In this document: in pieces, positions 53,917 through 62,571 of the stretch
Position numbering within the stretch: position 1 is the stretch's first letter
How the letters are laid out: each line of letters begins with the position of its first letter
Assembly (NCBI GenBank): GCA_018646675.1
Contig: JABGUH010000022.1
Coordinates: 62,001-126,000, forward strand
Length of the DNA: 64,000 nucleotides
DNA from: Bdellovibrionales bacterium
GTDB lineage: Bacteria > Bdellovibrionota > Bacteriovoracia > Bacteriovoracales > Bacteriovoracaceae
Reading direction: 5' to 3'
Notes under the pieces: generated by a model
The model's database searches: none
What the model saw: the letters and a program-made list of their open reading frames with translations, nothing else
Told to the model about the DNA's origin: nothing
Program-made: the position numbers and the translations under genes

Positions 53917-54923
53917 TTTTATCAGACCGCTATCAAAAAATTGTTACCGCTTTTTCATCTTTGCCTCCGATCATGGTGGTTGGAGATGTGGGGCTTGATA
54001 AGTATATCTTTGGTCAGGTTAAGAGAATTTCGCCGGAAGCACCAGTCCCAGTATTAGAGGTTAAGCGTGAGTGGGAGACTTTGGGGATGGCCGCCAATAT
54101 CTCTTTTAATTTGCAAGCTTTAAATATTAACTCCATTCTCTGTGGAGTGACTGGGCAGGATGAACGGGCAGAGCGAATAAAGAAGATCTTAGCCGAGTAT
54201 GGTATGGCCAGTGATGGCATTGTTCAGCATCAGGGGCGAGAGACAATCTGCAAAGAGCGGGTAGTGACGAAAACGCAGCAGATCTGTCGCATCGACTATG
54301 AGACAGTTTCAACGCTGGATGATTCGATTACCGCGGACTTTCTGCGCCAAGTAGAAAAATTGGGTAAAAAATCTCACGCTATTATTATTGAGGACTATGG
54401 AAAAGGGACCTTAACCAAAAAGGTGTTACAGCAACTAATTGCAAAGAATCGTGAAGCCAAAAAATTAATCTGTGTTGATCCTGGTCGTCACACACCACCC
54501 GACTACTACCAGGGAGCATCACTGTTAAAGCCAAATTTTGATGAGGCGATGCAGATGGTGCACTACTTTGGATATAAAGATTGCCCGCTGGAAGAGATGG
54601 CGGCAATTCTTTTAGATAAGTTAAGTCTTGATATGGTGCTGATCACTTTGGGTGGGGATGGCATGGCGATGCTGGACCAAGTGGACGGCAAGTTAAAGCT
54701 AATTCCCACTGCTGCTACCGAGGTCTATGATGTCTCTGGTGCTGGTGATACTGCCATTGCTGTCATCACCTCATCCCTGTTGGCCGGGGCATCTTTGGAA
54801 GAGGCTGCATGGATTGGCAACTGCGCTTCGGGAGTGGTAATTGGCAAGAAGGGAACGGCCACCGTCACGCGAGATGAGCTGGATAGTTTCTATCAACGTC
54901 TACAGGAGACTTTAGGTAAGTAG
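53913..54923 (+). CDS. RfaE1-like heptose 7-phosphate kinase (PfkB family)
   Basis: The start is GTG 53913 with GGGAGGAGG upstream, giving 336 residues; the frame is open to 53823 inside the previous gene. MVVGDVGLDKYIFGQVKRISPEAPVPVLEV and VSGAGDTAIAVI are hallmarks of the kinase domain of RfaE/HldE. The nucleotidyltransferase half is absent, so this is the split kinase form. It works in ADP-heptose synthesis and sits beside a heptosyltransferase. Confidence 0.87.
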   Translation: MILSDRYQKIVTAFSSLPPIMVVGDVGLDKYIFGQVKRISPEAPVPVLEVKREWETLGMAANISFNLQALNINSILCGVTGQDERAERIKKILAEYGMASDGIVQHQGRETICKERVVTKTQQICRIDYETVSTLDDSITADFLRQVEKLGKKSHAIIIEDYGKGTLTKKVLQQLIAKNREAKKLICVDPGRHTPPDYYQGASLLKPNFDEAMQMVHYFGYKDCPLEEMAAILLDKLSLDMVLITLGGDGMAMLDQVDGKLKLIPTAATEVYDVSGAGDTAIAVITSSLLAGASLEEAAWIGNCASGVVIGKKGTATVTRDELDSFYQRLQETLGK

Positions 54924-54924
54924 T

Positions 54925-56109
54925 TTAAGCTGCTTGTTTGTATCTCTTTTGTTGACCACTTTGATACATATGACTCTTTTTAAATGCTCGTTCGAAGCCA
55001 TCAACTACACTTGCGACAAACTGGGTGCCTGCATGGGCGATGATCTCCTGATAGGCTTCCATCGGTGGTAGACCACGCCGGTAGGGCCGGTTGCTGATCA
55101 TGGCATCAAATGAGTCTGCCACTGAGATGATCTGGGCAATCATAGGGATTTTATCCTCTTTAATGCCGTAGGGATATCCCTTTCCATCCGGGCGCTCATG
55201 GTGATACATCACCCCCTCAACGATACTATCTAGCCCCTTGACGTGACCTAAAATTTCACCACCCAAGCGGGGGTGTTGCTTCATAATTTCAAACTCTTCC
55301 TGATTCAGGCGAAACTGTTTTTTAAGGATACGATCTTCAATGCCAATCTTGCCAATGTCGTGGAGGACTGCTGCTAATTTCAAGTCTCGCATCTCTTGAA
55401 AAGTTAGAGGTAGCTCTTTGGCAATCATCTCCGAGAAGACCGTTACTCGTTTGGTGTGTCCTCCAGTGTAGGTGTCCTTTTTAATAATTGCTTCTGATAG
55501 TGCGTAACAGATTTGAAAAAATTGATTGTGCACTTTTTCAAATAGTCCATGGTTCTCCATAACTGATGCCAACTGATTCGAGAGAACTTTTAGTAAGTAG
55601 ATATCTTCGTCGGTAAAAGTTGGTGTCTTGGAGTTAATCGCCTGGATGATACCGGCAACACTACCTTGGGAGAAGAGCGGAACCAGCAACATATTACGAC
55701 AGTCGATATTGCCGGTGTAGCGACTACGTTTGAAGCGGATGTCGGACTTTGCATCAACGATGTGCAAGAGGGCACCATGATAAGCACAAGACCCCTCAAT
55801 TGACTCTTGATCGACAGGGATAATTGGAGAGTTTGCCCGCACAATGTTAATACTATCTCCGCGATAGAGTGCCTTATCAATCTCACTATAGCGATAGACA
55901 AAAACATGTTCACACTGAACTAGCTTTTTAGTTTTACTCTTAATTCTCTTCTCAAGATCTTCATAACTACTGGGTACAAAAATAGACTCCGAGAAGTTCA
56001 TTAGCTCCTGATAGTGCTCTACCTTGCGCTTAAGTTCGCATAGTTCAGCGTCCTGTCCCGTTTTATCTGGCAGGGCAAGTAGTGGCTTTGGTTGGGGCAC
56101 TTTCTTCAC
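54925..56109 (-). CDS. GAF/HD-GYP cyclic-di-GMP phosphodiesterase
   Basis: The protein has a GAF domain (about 55-190) and an HD-GYP domain (about 200-380) with HDIGKIGIEDRILKK and HHERPDGKGYPYGIK, the full metal and GYP set. It should hydrolyse c-di-GMP under control of a GAF-bound ligand. The start is uncertain: GTG 56109 follows GAGGAG closely, GTG 56100 is better spaced, and the frame is open to 56139. It converges with the heptose kinase one base apart. Confidence 0.9.
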   Translation of the reverse strand: MKKVPQPKPLLALPDKTGQDAELCELKRKVEHYQELMNFSESIFVPSSYEDLEKRIKSKTKKLVQCEHVFVYRYSEIDKALYRGDSINIVRANSPIIPVDQESIEGSCAYHGALLHIVDAKSDIRFKRSRYTGNIDCRNMLLVPLFSQGSVAGIIQAINSKTPTFTDEDIYLLKVLSNQLASVMENHGLFEKVHNQFFQICYALSEAIIKKDTYTGGHTKRVTVFSEMIAKELPLTFQEMRDLKLAAVLHDIGKIGIEDRILKKQFRLNQEEFEIMKQHPRLGGEILGHVKGLDSIVEGVMYHHERPDGKGYPYGIKEDKIPMIAQIISVADSFDAMISNRPYRRGLPPMEAYQEIIAHAGTQFVASVVDGFERAFKKSHMYQSGQQKRYKQAA

Positions 56110-56204
56110 TCTCTCCTCAAGATAGAAAATTATGATCACTCATCTGTTTAACTAATCGGTAATTTATCGGTATTATTAAGAGAATTTTTTCAAGTGGTGT
56201 GCTT

Positions 56205-57029
56205 CTAACAGAGCTTCTTGTAGATATCTTTGGTAGGTTGTCCTACTATTTGTGCCAATATTTTTGCCAACTGTCTTTTTCCCTGCTTTTCGCTCAATAT
56301 GTAGTCATTCGCTTGAGCTATTAAGTCAGGTGAGATCATCTGACGATTCTCCGGTTTAATATAAACTAAGATGGTAAACTCTCCCTTTAAAATAATCTGC
56401 TCCTTAATTTGTTGAAAATCATCTGCGTTAAAGCGATAGATCGACTCAAACTTTTTAGTCAACTCTCTGGTTATAACTATTTGTGATTGAGGGAGGGTTT
56501 GTGCCAACAGTTCAACACTGGCCAAAACTCTTCCCGGTGCCTCAAAAAAAATATGAGTTCCGGCCAGCTCCTTCCAGAAGAGAAACTGCTCTTTTTGTTT
56601 ACCCCTCTCGCGGGGGAGAAATCCATGAAAGGTGTGGGGCAGTGGAGGAAGAGCACTTAACTCCAGTGCAGTAGTAGGGGAGGTCACTCCCGGAATTGTT
56701 GTTACTTGATGGCCGCTGGCAACTACTGCTTTGATTAGCGGATAGGCTGGGTCGGAGATTACCGGGCTACCTGCCTCCGAGACTAAGTAGAGAGTCTCGC
56801 CAGCTTTGATTAGCGCCAGTAGTTGATTGGTTTTGTCGGGATTTGATTGATCATGATAGGAGGTGACCCTCTTTCCCTCCAAAGGAATTTCCAACCGGGA
56901 CAGTAGCTGCTTAAAGCTACGGGTATCCTCAGTCAGAAAGCTCTGTTGCTCTTTTAAGGTAGTTAGTGCTCGAATAGTAATATCTTCTAAATTACCAATT
57001 GGCAGAGTGACTAAGACTAGTTTGCCCAT
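56205..57029 (-). CDS. rsmI: 16S rRNA 2'-O-ribose methyltransferase RsmI
   Basis: RsmI methylates C1402 of 16S rRNA. The 274 residues show LVLVTLPIGNLEDITIRAL, LTEDTRSFKQLL, LVSEAGSPVISDPAYPLI and IPGVTSPTTALELSALP, all family motifs. AGAGGAG precedes ATG. Ends slightly shorter than the 286-residue E. coli protein. It diverges from the STAS gene. Confidence 0.94.
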   Translation of the reverse strand: MGKLVLVTLPIGNLEDITIRALTTLKEQQSFLTEDTRSFKQLLSRLEIPLEGKRVTSYHDQSNPDKTNQLLALIKAGETLYLVSEAGSPVISDPAYPLIKAVVASGHQVTTIPGVTSPTTALELSALPPLPHTFHGFLPRERGKQKEQFLFWKELAGTHIFFEAPGRVLASVELLAQTLPQSQIVITRELTKKFESIYRFNADDFQQIKEQIILKGEFTILVYIKPENRQMISPDLIAQANDYILSEKQGKRQLAKILAQIVGQPTKDIYKKLC

Positions 57030-57051
57030 GGAGCAACTCCTCTTATAATAA

Positions 57052-57085
57052 CAACTACTGGTTTATACCGTTACTGCAGTAGTTG
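57052..57085. promoter_or_regulatory. Inverted repeat between rsmI and the STAS gene
   Basis: CAACTACTG (57052-57060) and CAGTAGTTG (57077-57085) are perfect arms around 16 bases. The site lies 23 bases before the rsmI start and may bind a regulator of one or both genes. Confidence 0.3.
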
Positions 57086-57195
57086 AGTGGAATACTATCT
57101 GCTAATTCTTTCCTCATCTACAACTTTTTTCGATCAAATGATACAATTTACTTGTGATTATGCTGTATTTGCAGCTTTAGGCGAGGAGAGGATCT

Positions 57196-57561
57196 ATGAG
57201 TTTAAGAGCACAGGTTAATATTAATGCCAGTGGAGATATAATAATTCATTTAAATGGAGGAATTGATTTTGATGCTCCTCCCTCACTGCAAAAAGAGTTA
57301 ATCACACTAATCAAAAATCATCCAACTTCTAGTATCACTCTTGATATGCATGGAGTTGACTTTGTCGGATCATCCGGAATTGGTCAATTTGTCAGTGTGA
57401 TTAAATGGGTCAACCAGAAACATGAAATAGTTAAACTGGATAATGTTAAGATGGAGTTTGCCAGGGTTTTTAAGCTCTACGGACTGATTATTCCCTTCGA
57501 GGGGGATTTAGCAGATGATGAGTCTGAGGGAAAAGAAGAGGGGCTAGAAGTTAATCTGTAG
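57196..57561 (+). CDS. STAS-domain anti-sigma factor antagonist-like protein
   Basis: The 121-residue protein is a single STAS domain: LNGGIDFDAPPSLQKEL, then LDMHGVDFVGSSGIGQFVSV, where the first Ser after VG is the usual phosphorylation site, and an acidic C-terminal tail. It probably works with a serine kinase/phosphatase pair not present here. GAGGAGAGG precedes ATG. The end overlaps the convergent gene by 18 bases. Confidence 0.88.
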   Translation: MSLRAQVNINASGDIIIHLNGGIDFDAPPSLQKELITLIKNHPTSSITLDMHGVDFVGSSGIGQFVSVIKWVNQKHEIVKLDNVKMEFARVFKLYGLIIPFEGDLADDESEGKEEGLEVNL

Positions 57562-58035
57562 CAGATTCAGGTAGATTGGAATTGATTTTTTTTCATTTGG
57601 TCGCCAGCGCATTGGTCTAGCTGGAGCAAGAAGAGCATCAACATGATTAGGATAGACAGGCTCCCATCGGTTGCCCCCTCCTTGAGGATCATCTTGGTAG
57701 TATCCGCCATCATAGCCACTAGGAGACTCTGGATAGTAGCCGCTATTATCATCAGATCCACCCCACTGTTTGGTCTGGATCATATGAGACGTTACAATGT
57801 AGCTACCAAAAATAATACCAGCATATAGCCCGATAGAGGCTCCTTGGGCGACAGATCTGCCAGGAGCATCAAAGGCGAGGCTGGCCAACCCCAATAGAGT
57901 CCCTCCGGCCGTACCATAGACTGACATGGTGATCAGGGCGCGTAGCTTCGCCGGCAACTCTGCTCGTGCATCACTCAATGGAGAGATTATTAGCAGAACA
58001 GCTAGAGTGATTGAGAGTAGTTTTATTTTGTACAC
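57544..58035 (-). CDS. Secreted glycine-rich protein, unknown function
   Basis: The 163-residue product has a signal peptide ending near ARA, a glycine-zipper-like hydrophobic middle (VYGTAGGTLLGLASLAF, GASIGLYAGIIFGSYIV) and a Gly/Tyr/Asp-rich tail. It is probably an envelope protein. It follows the yraN-like gene by 20 bases and may belong to that operon. Confidence 0.65.
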   Translation of the reverse strand: MYKIKLLSITLAVLLIISPLSDARAELPAKLRALITMSVYGTAGGTLLGLASLAFDAPGRSVAQGASIGLYAGIIFGSYIVTSHMIQTKQWGGSDDNSGYYPESPSGYDGGYYQDDPQGGGNRWEPVYPNHVDALLAPARPMRWRPNEKKSIPIYLNLLQINF

Positions 58036-58055
58036 ATAGATAGATTAATGCAGCA

Positions 58056-58382
58056 TTACTTTTTTGGCAAAGGCTCTTTTTGACCAAATGCAACAGTTAG
58101 GGTCGCCGGTAGGTTGAAAATCTGGGCCAAAAAATTAGCAGAACGTCGTAGACGCCCATATTGCCTCTCTGATGGCTGATAACGACTCTTAACCTCTCCT
58201 AGCTCAATTATTGGGCCACTCTTACGGCAGGTAATACGGGCCAGATCTATCTGGCCACAATGGTAGCTACGTAGCAGTTTGGCACTAATTAGCAGGGGAG
58301 TACCCTTTTGATGAAAGGAGATAGAGCTTTTTCTCTCTAGCTCTTCTCCGGGGGCGGGAGCACCTCGGCTATTTAGTAACAA
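58056..58382 (-). CDS. YraN/UPF0102-like predicted endonuclease
   Basis: The 108-residue protein carries GQIDLARITCRKSGPIIELGEVKSR, where the D and E-x-K spacing matches the nuclease core of UPF0102 (GEIDL..., VEVKxR). It is shorter and more diverged than typical YraN. The position directly after rnhB, with overlapping frames, is the standard YraN neighbourhood and supports the call. Confidence 0.7.
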   Translation of the reverse strand: MLLNSRGAPAPGEELERKSSISFHQKGTPLLISAKLLRSYHCGQIDLARITCRKSGPIIELGEVKSRYQPSERQYGRLRRSANFLAQIFNLPATLTVAFGQKEPLPKK

Positions 58383-59112
58383 GTTGGGAGACCCCTTTAA
58401 AGCTTTTGCGATGAATCGGGAGAACCCCTTTTTGCGTCAGCGCTTCTTTATGGTATTTGGTGGGATAACCGGCATGCTTCTCAAAGCCATAGTCAGGATA
58501 GAGCTTTGCCATCTCACCCATTAGATGGTCACGAAACTCTTTAGCAATAATTGAGGCCAGGGCAATTAGCTGGGACTTGCTATCCCCTCTAATCGTTGGG
58601 TAGACTGCCACCATTGGTGGGATATTGGGAGGTGGATATTGGCCATCTACCAAAAGTACTCCCTTCTTACTATTACTCTCCATCAAATGCTCCTCAGGTT
58701 GCCAGCAAGTCAAAAATGACTCACTCATAGCTAACAGGGCTGCATTTAGGATGTTAATTTGGTCGATAATAAGTGGTGATATTTCGGCCAGTGCAAAGTA
58801 GATAGTAAATTTTTGTTTCTCTAGTAGGATCAATTTTTGACCCACCTGCAAGTTGGCGGTAGTAAGATTGAGCTGGGTTAAAATTTTCTGGCGTCGCTTA
58901 TGACTAAGCTTTTTAGAGTCAGTTACACCTAGAGTTTGAAGATAGTTTAGATATTCAGAGAAACTTTGGTCACTAAGTTGGCCAGATGCCATAACGGTGG
59001 CAGCAACCACAGGGCCGGCCAGCGGGCCACGACCTACCTCATCCGTTCCGGCAAGGTAGGAGCAGTCAGAAAGATAGTTACTTTCGATCGTAATCGATGG
59101 CGATTCGGGCAC
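58369..59112 (-). CDS. rnhB: Ribonuclease HII
   Basis: RnhB removes RNA from RNA-DNA hybrids. The 247-residue protein shows AGTDEVGRGPLAGPVVAATV with the first catalytic Asp-Glu, LLVDG and RGDSKSQLIALASIIAKEFRD with later acidic and basic residues. It overlaps rplS by 35 bases at its start, unless a later start is used, and the yraN-like gene by 14 bases at its end. Confidence 0.93.
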   Translation of the reverse strand: MPESPSITIESNYLSDCSYLAGTDEVGRGPLAGPVVAATVMASGQLSDQSFSEYLNYLQTLGVTDSKKLSHKRRQKILTQLNLTTANLQVGQKLILLEKQKFTIYFALAEISPLIIDQINILNAALLAMSESFLTCWQPEEHLMESNSKKGVLLVDGQYPPPNIPPMVAVYPTIRGDSKSQLIALASIIAKEFRDHLMGEMAKLYPDYGFEKHAGYPTKYHKEALTQKGVLPIHRKSFKGVSQLVTK

Positions 59113-59440
59113 TCTTACCGGAACGCTCTCTTAGATAGTAGTGCTTGGCACGACGGGTTTTACCTCTTTGGACAATCTCAATTTTAGCAATATTGGGTGA
59201 GTGAAAGGGGAAGACCCGCTCAACACCAAATCCGCTGGAAATTTTTCTTACGCGAAAGTGGCCAGAGAGTTTATTTCTCTCCTTGATCGCGATGCAGACA
59301 CCTTGGAAAATCTGAACTCTGGTCTTATTTCCCTCTGTGATTTTGGCATGGACTGCCACAGTATCTCCAGAGCGAAAGATAGGATAATTTTCAACTTCAC
59401 TATACTGATGATCACTATTCACGCTATCAATTAAGTTCAC
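59078..59440 (-). CDS. rplS: 50S ribosomal protein L19
   Basis: The 120-residue protein matches L19 throughout: FRSGDTVAVHAKITEGNKTRVQIFQGVCIA, RKISSGFGVERVFPFHSPNI, KTRRAKHYYLRERSGKSARI. GGTGCAAAGTG lies upstream of ATG. It is the fourth gene of the rimM-trmD operon. Confidence 0.97.
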   Translation of the reverse strand: MNLIDSVNSDHQYSEVENYPIFRSGDTVAVHAKITEGNKTRVQIFQGVCIAIKERNKLSGHFRVRKISSGFGVERVFPFHSPNIAKIEIVQRGKTRRAKHYYLRERSGKSARIAIDYDRK

Positions 59441-59473
59441 TTTGCACCTCTAAAATTTACCAGTCTTAAACTC

Positions 59474-60049
59474 TTAATTTTTAATCTCTCTTGCCAACAG
59501 TCGATCACAGTAGATCGCCACAGCTGATCGAACCGAAAGGTGGTTATAATCACCTGGCCCGTTTAGTGGCGCTAAACGAAAGTCTGCCTGTTCACAAATT
59601 GTGGAAGTTAATCCCCAACCGGTACCAAATAATAGAAATATGGGTCTTTTGTCAAGCTGCATTCTCTTTTTTAACTCAGAAACCTCACCATCATGCTGCT
59701 CAAAGTTGGCCCCGGTAACTACTACCATGGGAGCGACTCCTTCAAGTAGTTGGATGTTACGGATCGACTCCTCAATTGAAGGGGAGAGGGTGGTCAGGGC
59801 CAAAGCGTTCTGGCGATCAGGGTTATAGGCAGCAGACTTATCTGTTTTCCAATGGTTAAGAATCCGATTAATTAGCTGATGCTGGGCGGTGAGTGGGGTA
59901 ATGATATGGTACTGCTTAACCCCATAGGTGCGACAACTTCTGGCAATATCATGAATATCCAGGTTGGTGACAGAGGTTGTAACTACCTCATCTCGCTTGT
60001 TTTTCACTGGATGGTGGACTAGACCAAGGTAGCAGACAGGGTTAGACAC
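59474..60049 (-). CDS. SPOUT-class RNA methyltransferase (PF09936 type)
   Basis: The 191-residue protein begins YLGLVHHPVKNKRDEVVTTSVTNLDIHDIARSCRTYGVKQY in family form, and ends with LLFGTGWGLT and the trefoil-knot segment NHLSVRSAVAIYCDRLLA. It belongs to the 'SAM-dependent RNA methyltransferase' family that includes Thermotoga TM1570. Its RNA target is not known. It sits between trmD and rplS, overlapping trmD by one base. Confidence 0.88.
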   Translation of the reverse strand: MSNPVCYLGLVHHPVKNKRDEVVTTSVTNLDIHDIARSCRTYGVKQYHIITPLTAQHQLINRILNHWKTDKSAAYNPDRQNALALTTLSPSIEESIRNIQLLEGVAPMVVVTGANFEQHDGEVSELKKRMQLDKRPIFLLFGTGWGLTSTICEQADFRLAPLNGPGDYNHLSVRSAVAIYCDRLLAREIKN

Positions 60050-60813
60050 TATTTTTGATCTCCTTTGGCCATAAGGTCGGGGCGATATTTGGTGGTAATC
60101 CGCTCTCGCTCACTTTGACGATACTTGTCAATTTTGGCGTGATTACCAGAGAGAAGAATCTTAGGTACATCCTGCTGCTCAAATTGGGCCGGACGAGTGT
60201 ATTGGGGGTGCTCTAAAAGCTTTTGTTCAAAAAATGAGTCATTTTTGGCACTCGCTTCATTCCCTAAACTGCCGGGGACCATACGAATAGCGGAGTCTAA
60301 AATGGTCATCACCGCCAACTCACCTCCCGTAAGGACAAAGTCACCAATGGAGATCTCCTGATCAACATATTGCTGTAAAAAGCGTTCATCGACTCCCTCG
60401 TAGCGTCCGCAAATAAAGACCAGATCTCGATCCCGTTCTCCCCAGTGAACTCGCGCAAACTCCCGACACTGCTGACTATCCCAAAGCTTACCTCGCGGAG
60501 AAGTGTAGACAACATGTAGCTGGTCAGAAAAATCCTCCCCATATCCTCCATGGGCGACCACACCTTCCAATAGCGCCTTTTGCAGCACATCTGGTCTAAT
60601 TACCATGCCCGGGCCACCGCCAAAGGGGGCATCATCAACTGAGTTATGATTACCCAATCCGTACTTGCGCATAGGAACTAACTTAACTTCAAACTGATTG
60701 CCACGCTTAGAGCTAAAGGCTGCTCCGGCCACCCCAGAGTCAAAGAAGGGGGCGAACAGCTCCGGAAAGAGGGTGATAATCCAAATTCGATAGGGCAGCG
60801 GGGAGTTACTCAA
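60049..60813 (-). CDS. trmD: tRNA (guanine-37-N1)-methyltransferase TrmD
   Basis: The 254 residues show IITLFPELFAPFFDSGVAG, DDAPFGGGPGMVIRPDVL, FICGRYEGVDERF and SIGDFVLTGGELAVM, all diagnostic of TrmD. It methylates G37 to prevent frameshifting. The start overlaps rimM by four bases. Confidence 0.97.
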   Translation of the reverse strand: MSNSPLPYRIWIITLFPELFAPFFDSGVAGAAFSSKRGNQFEVKLVPMRKYGLGNHNSVDDAPFGGGPGMVIRPDVLQKALLEGVVAHGGYGEDFSDQLHVVYTSPRGKLWDSQQCREFARVHWGERDRDLVFICGRYEGVDERFLQQYVDQEISIGDFVLTGGELAVMTILDSAIRMVPGSLGNEASAKNDSFFEQKLLEHPQYTRPAQFEQQDVPKILLSGNHAKIDKYRQSERERITTKYRPDLMAKGDQK

Positions 60814-61376
60814 ACTGGCTCATCCTCTATCACTTCTGGCATTACAATCTCCACCTCACCTTTTTCTAGGTTAATGTGGGGAAAGAAGTGGTTAGTGAAG
60901 GGGAGGTCAAACTGCTCTCCGGCAGTGGTTTTAATCGTGAAAACCACAGAGTCATTCTCTAGTAGGTAGTAGTCACTAATCTCACCAACAATTCCGCTCT
61001 CTACGGTAGAGACTTTGTGGCCCATCAGATCCACTACATAGAACTCCTGATCAGGCCCAACCAACGGTAGTGAGTCCCGTTCGACTTGAATGATAAAGGG
61101 AATCATCTCTTCTACTTGAGTACGGCCACTAACTCCCGCTAGATAGACAATCGCCTTATGCTCCTTGCCACCTATTGAAATTGTGTTGATTTTCATCTCT
61201 TGGCCATCAGGGGGGATGGAGCTGCTCTTATCTTCTGGCAGTACAAAAATCTTTGAGCCATTGTGGAGAGTGCTCTCCTGGGTATTATAGAGAAAACAGC
61301 TAAATCCCCCCTTGATTCCATGGGGAGAGCGACAGCCGCCTAACTCTATTCTCTTTGTTTGATACTGTTTTTTCAT
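60810..61376 (-). CDS. rimM: Ribosome maturation factor RimM
   Basis: From ATG 61376 the product has 188 residues with ELGGCRSPHGIKGGF (the G-x-HG-x-G segment of RimM) and a PRC-barrel C-terminal half (QEFYVVDLMGHKV, DLPFTNHFFPHINLEKGEVEIVMPE). It helps 30S maturation. The frame is open to 61415. rpsP, its usual upstream neighbour, is missing; pheS diverges instead. Confidence 0.92.
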   Translation of the reverse strand: MKKQYQTKRIELGGCRSPHGIKGGFSCFLYNTQESTLHNGSKIFVLPEDKSSSIPPDGQEMKINTISIGGKEHKAIVYLAGVSGRTQVEEMIPFIIQVERDSLPLVGPDQEFYVVDLMGHKVSTVESGIVGEISDYYLLENDSVVFTIKTTAGEQFDLPFTNHFFPHINLEKGEVEIVMPEVIEDEPV

Positions 61377-61490
61377 AGCTGCCCAGATGTAGCATCTAGC
61401 GGTTTTTTTGTACATGAAAATTCCATCGACAGGTTGGGGCGCAAGGGGCTATATATTGTCTTTTACTGGTATCCGGCCAGAGGAGTAGCG

Positions 61491-62555
61491 ATGTTAGAGC
61501 AGTTGGAGCAGTTGTTTTTGAATTTTAAGCAGGCCCTGCCTACTTTAGGTAGTTCGGCGGATGTGCTTAACCTCAAAGCAGAGTATTTGGGAAAGAAGGG
61601 ATCTATCGCCCAAGTGCTAAAATCACTAAAAGATGCATCTCCAGATCAGCGTAAGGTGCTGGGAGGACGGGCCAATGCAGTCAAGGATGAGATTCAAACA
61701 CTGATTGTCACTCGCCTCAGTGATTTAGAGCAGGAGGAGATCAATCGTAAGCTTGCCTCCCAGCGAATTGATATTACTTTGCGGGACTCTGTGATGGCCG
61801 CAAGTACAAATTCTGGGGGAGTTCATCCGGTTACTCTGATCTGGCATGAGATCGAAGATCTCTTTTTATCCATGGGGTTTGAGATTCTAGATGGCCCTCA
61901 CGTGGAAGATGAGCACCACAACTTTGAAGCACTAAATATTCCGGCCGATCATCCGGCCAGAGATATGCAGGATACTTTTTGGTTTCATAATCCTCATGAT
62001 CAGTCAGTAGATCATCGCCACCTGCTGCGCACTCATACCTCTACTGTTCAGGTGCGCGGGATGAGTGAGCGTACACCTCCCTTTCGTTTTATCGCTCCGG
62101 GCAAGGTCTTTCGAGCGGAGCGAACTGATGCCAGCCATGAGATGGTCTTTCATCAGGTGGAGGGGATGATGGTAGGGAAGGATATCTCAGTCTCCCATCT
62201 AATCTACTTTATGAAGAGCATTTTAAAAGAGATCTTCAAGCGGGAGGTGACAATACGCCTACGTCCCGGTTTTTTCCCCTTTGTTGAGCCAGGTTTTGAG
62301 CTAGATATCCACTGCCTGATCTGTGATGGCAAAGGGTGTTCAGTCTGCAAGCAGGTAGGGTGGGTAGAGTTACTTCCTTGCGGCATGGTTCATCCCAATG
62401 TTTTAACCGCCGGAGGAATTGATCCTAATCAGTACAATGGATACGCTTTTGGGTTGGGGCTGGATCGTCTGGTGATGATGAGATATGGGATTGATGATAT
62501 TCGCCATCTCCATAGTGGCGATCTACGCTTTGTCTCCCAGTTTAAGCACTATTAA
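61491..62555 (+). CDS. pheS: Phenylalanyl-tRNA synthetase alpha subunit
   Basis: From ATG 61491 (AGGAG seven bases upstream) the product has 354 residues with an N-terminal coiled coil, class II motif 2 (FRAERTDASHEMVFHQVEGM) and motif 3 (GLGLDRLVMMRYGIDDIR). Between them is a Cys-rich insertion, CLICDGKGCSVCK, that may bind zinc and is absent from E. coli PheS. The frame is open upstream to 61359 but overlaps rimM. Confidence 0.95.
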   Translation: MLEQLEQLFLNFKQALPTLGSSADVLNLKAEYLGKKGSIAQVLKSLKDASPDQRKVLGGRANAVKDEIQTLIVTRLSDLEQEEINRKLASQRIDITLRDSVMAASTNSGGVHPVTLIWHEIEDLFLSMGFEILDGPHVEDEHHNFEALNIPADHPARDMQDTFWFHNPHDQSVDHRHLLRTHTSTVQVRGMSERTPPFRFIAPGKVFRAERTDASHEMVFHQVEGMMVGKDISVSHLIYFMKSILKEIFKREVTIRLRPGFFPFVEPGFELDIHCLICDGKGCSVCKQVGWVELLPCGMVHPNVLTAGGIDPNQYNGYAFGLGLDRLVMMRYGIDDIRHLHSGDLRFVSQFKHY

Positions 62556-62571
62556 TCGGTAGGTAGTAAAG

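Noticed and set aside
61359-61490. N-terminal extension of PheS to 61359
   Set aside because: The extra 44 residues overlap the divergent rimM start and lack a ribosome site, while ATG 61491 has AGGAG and gives a normal PheS.
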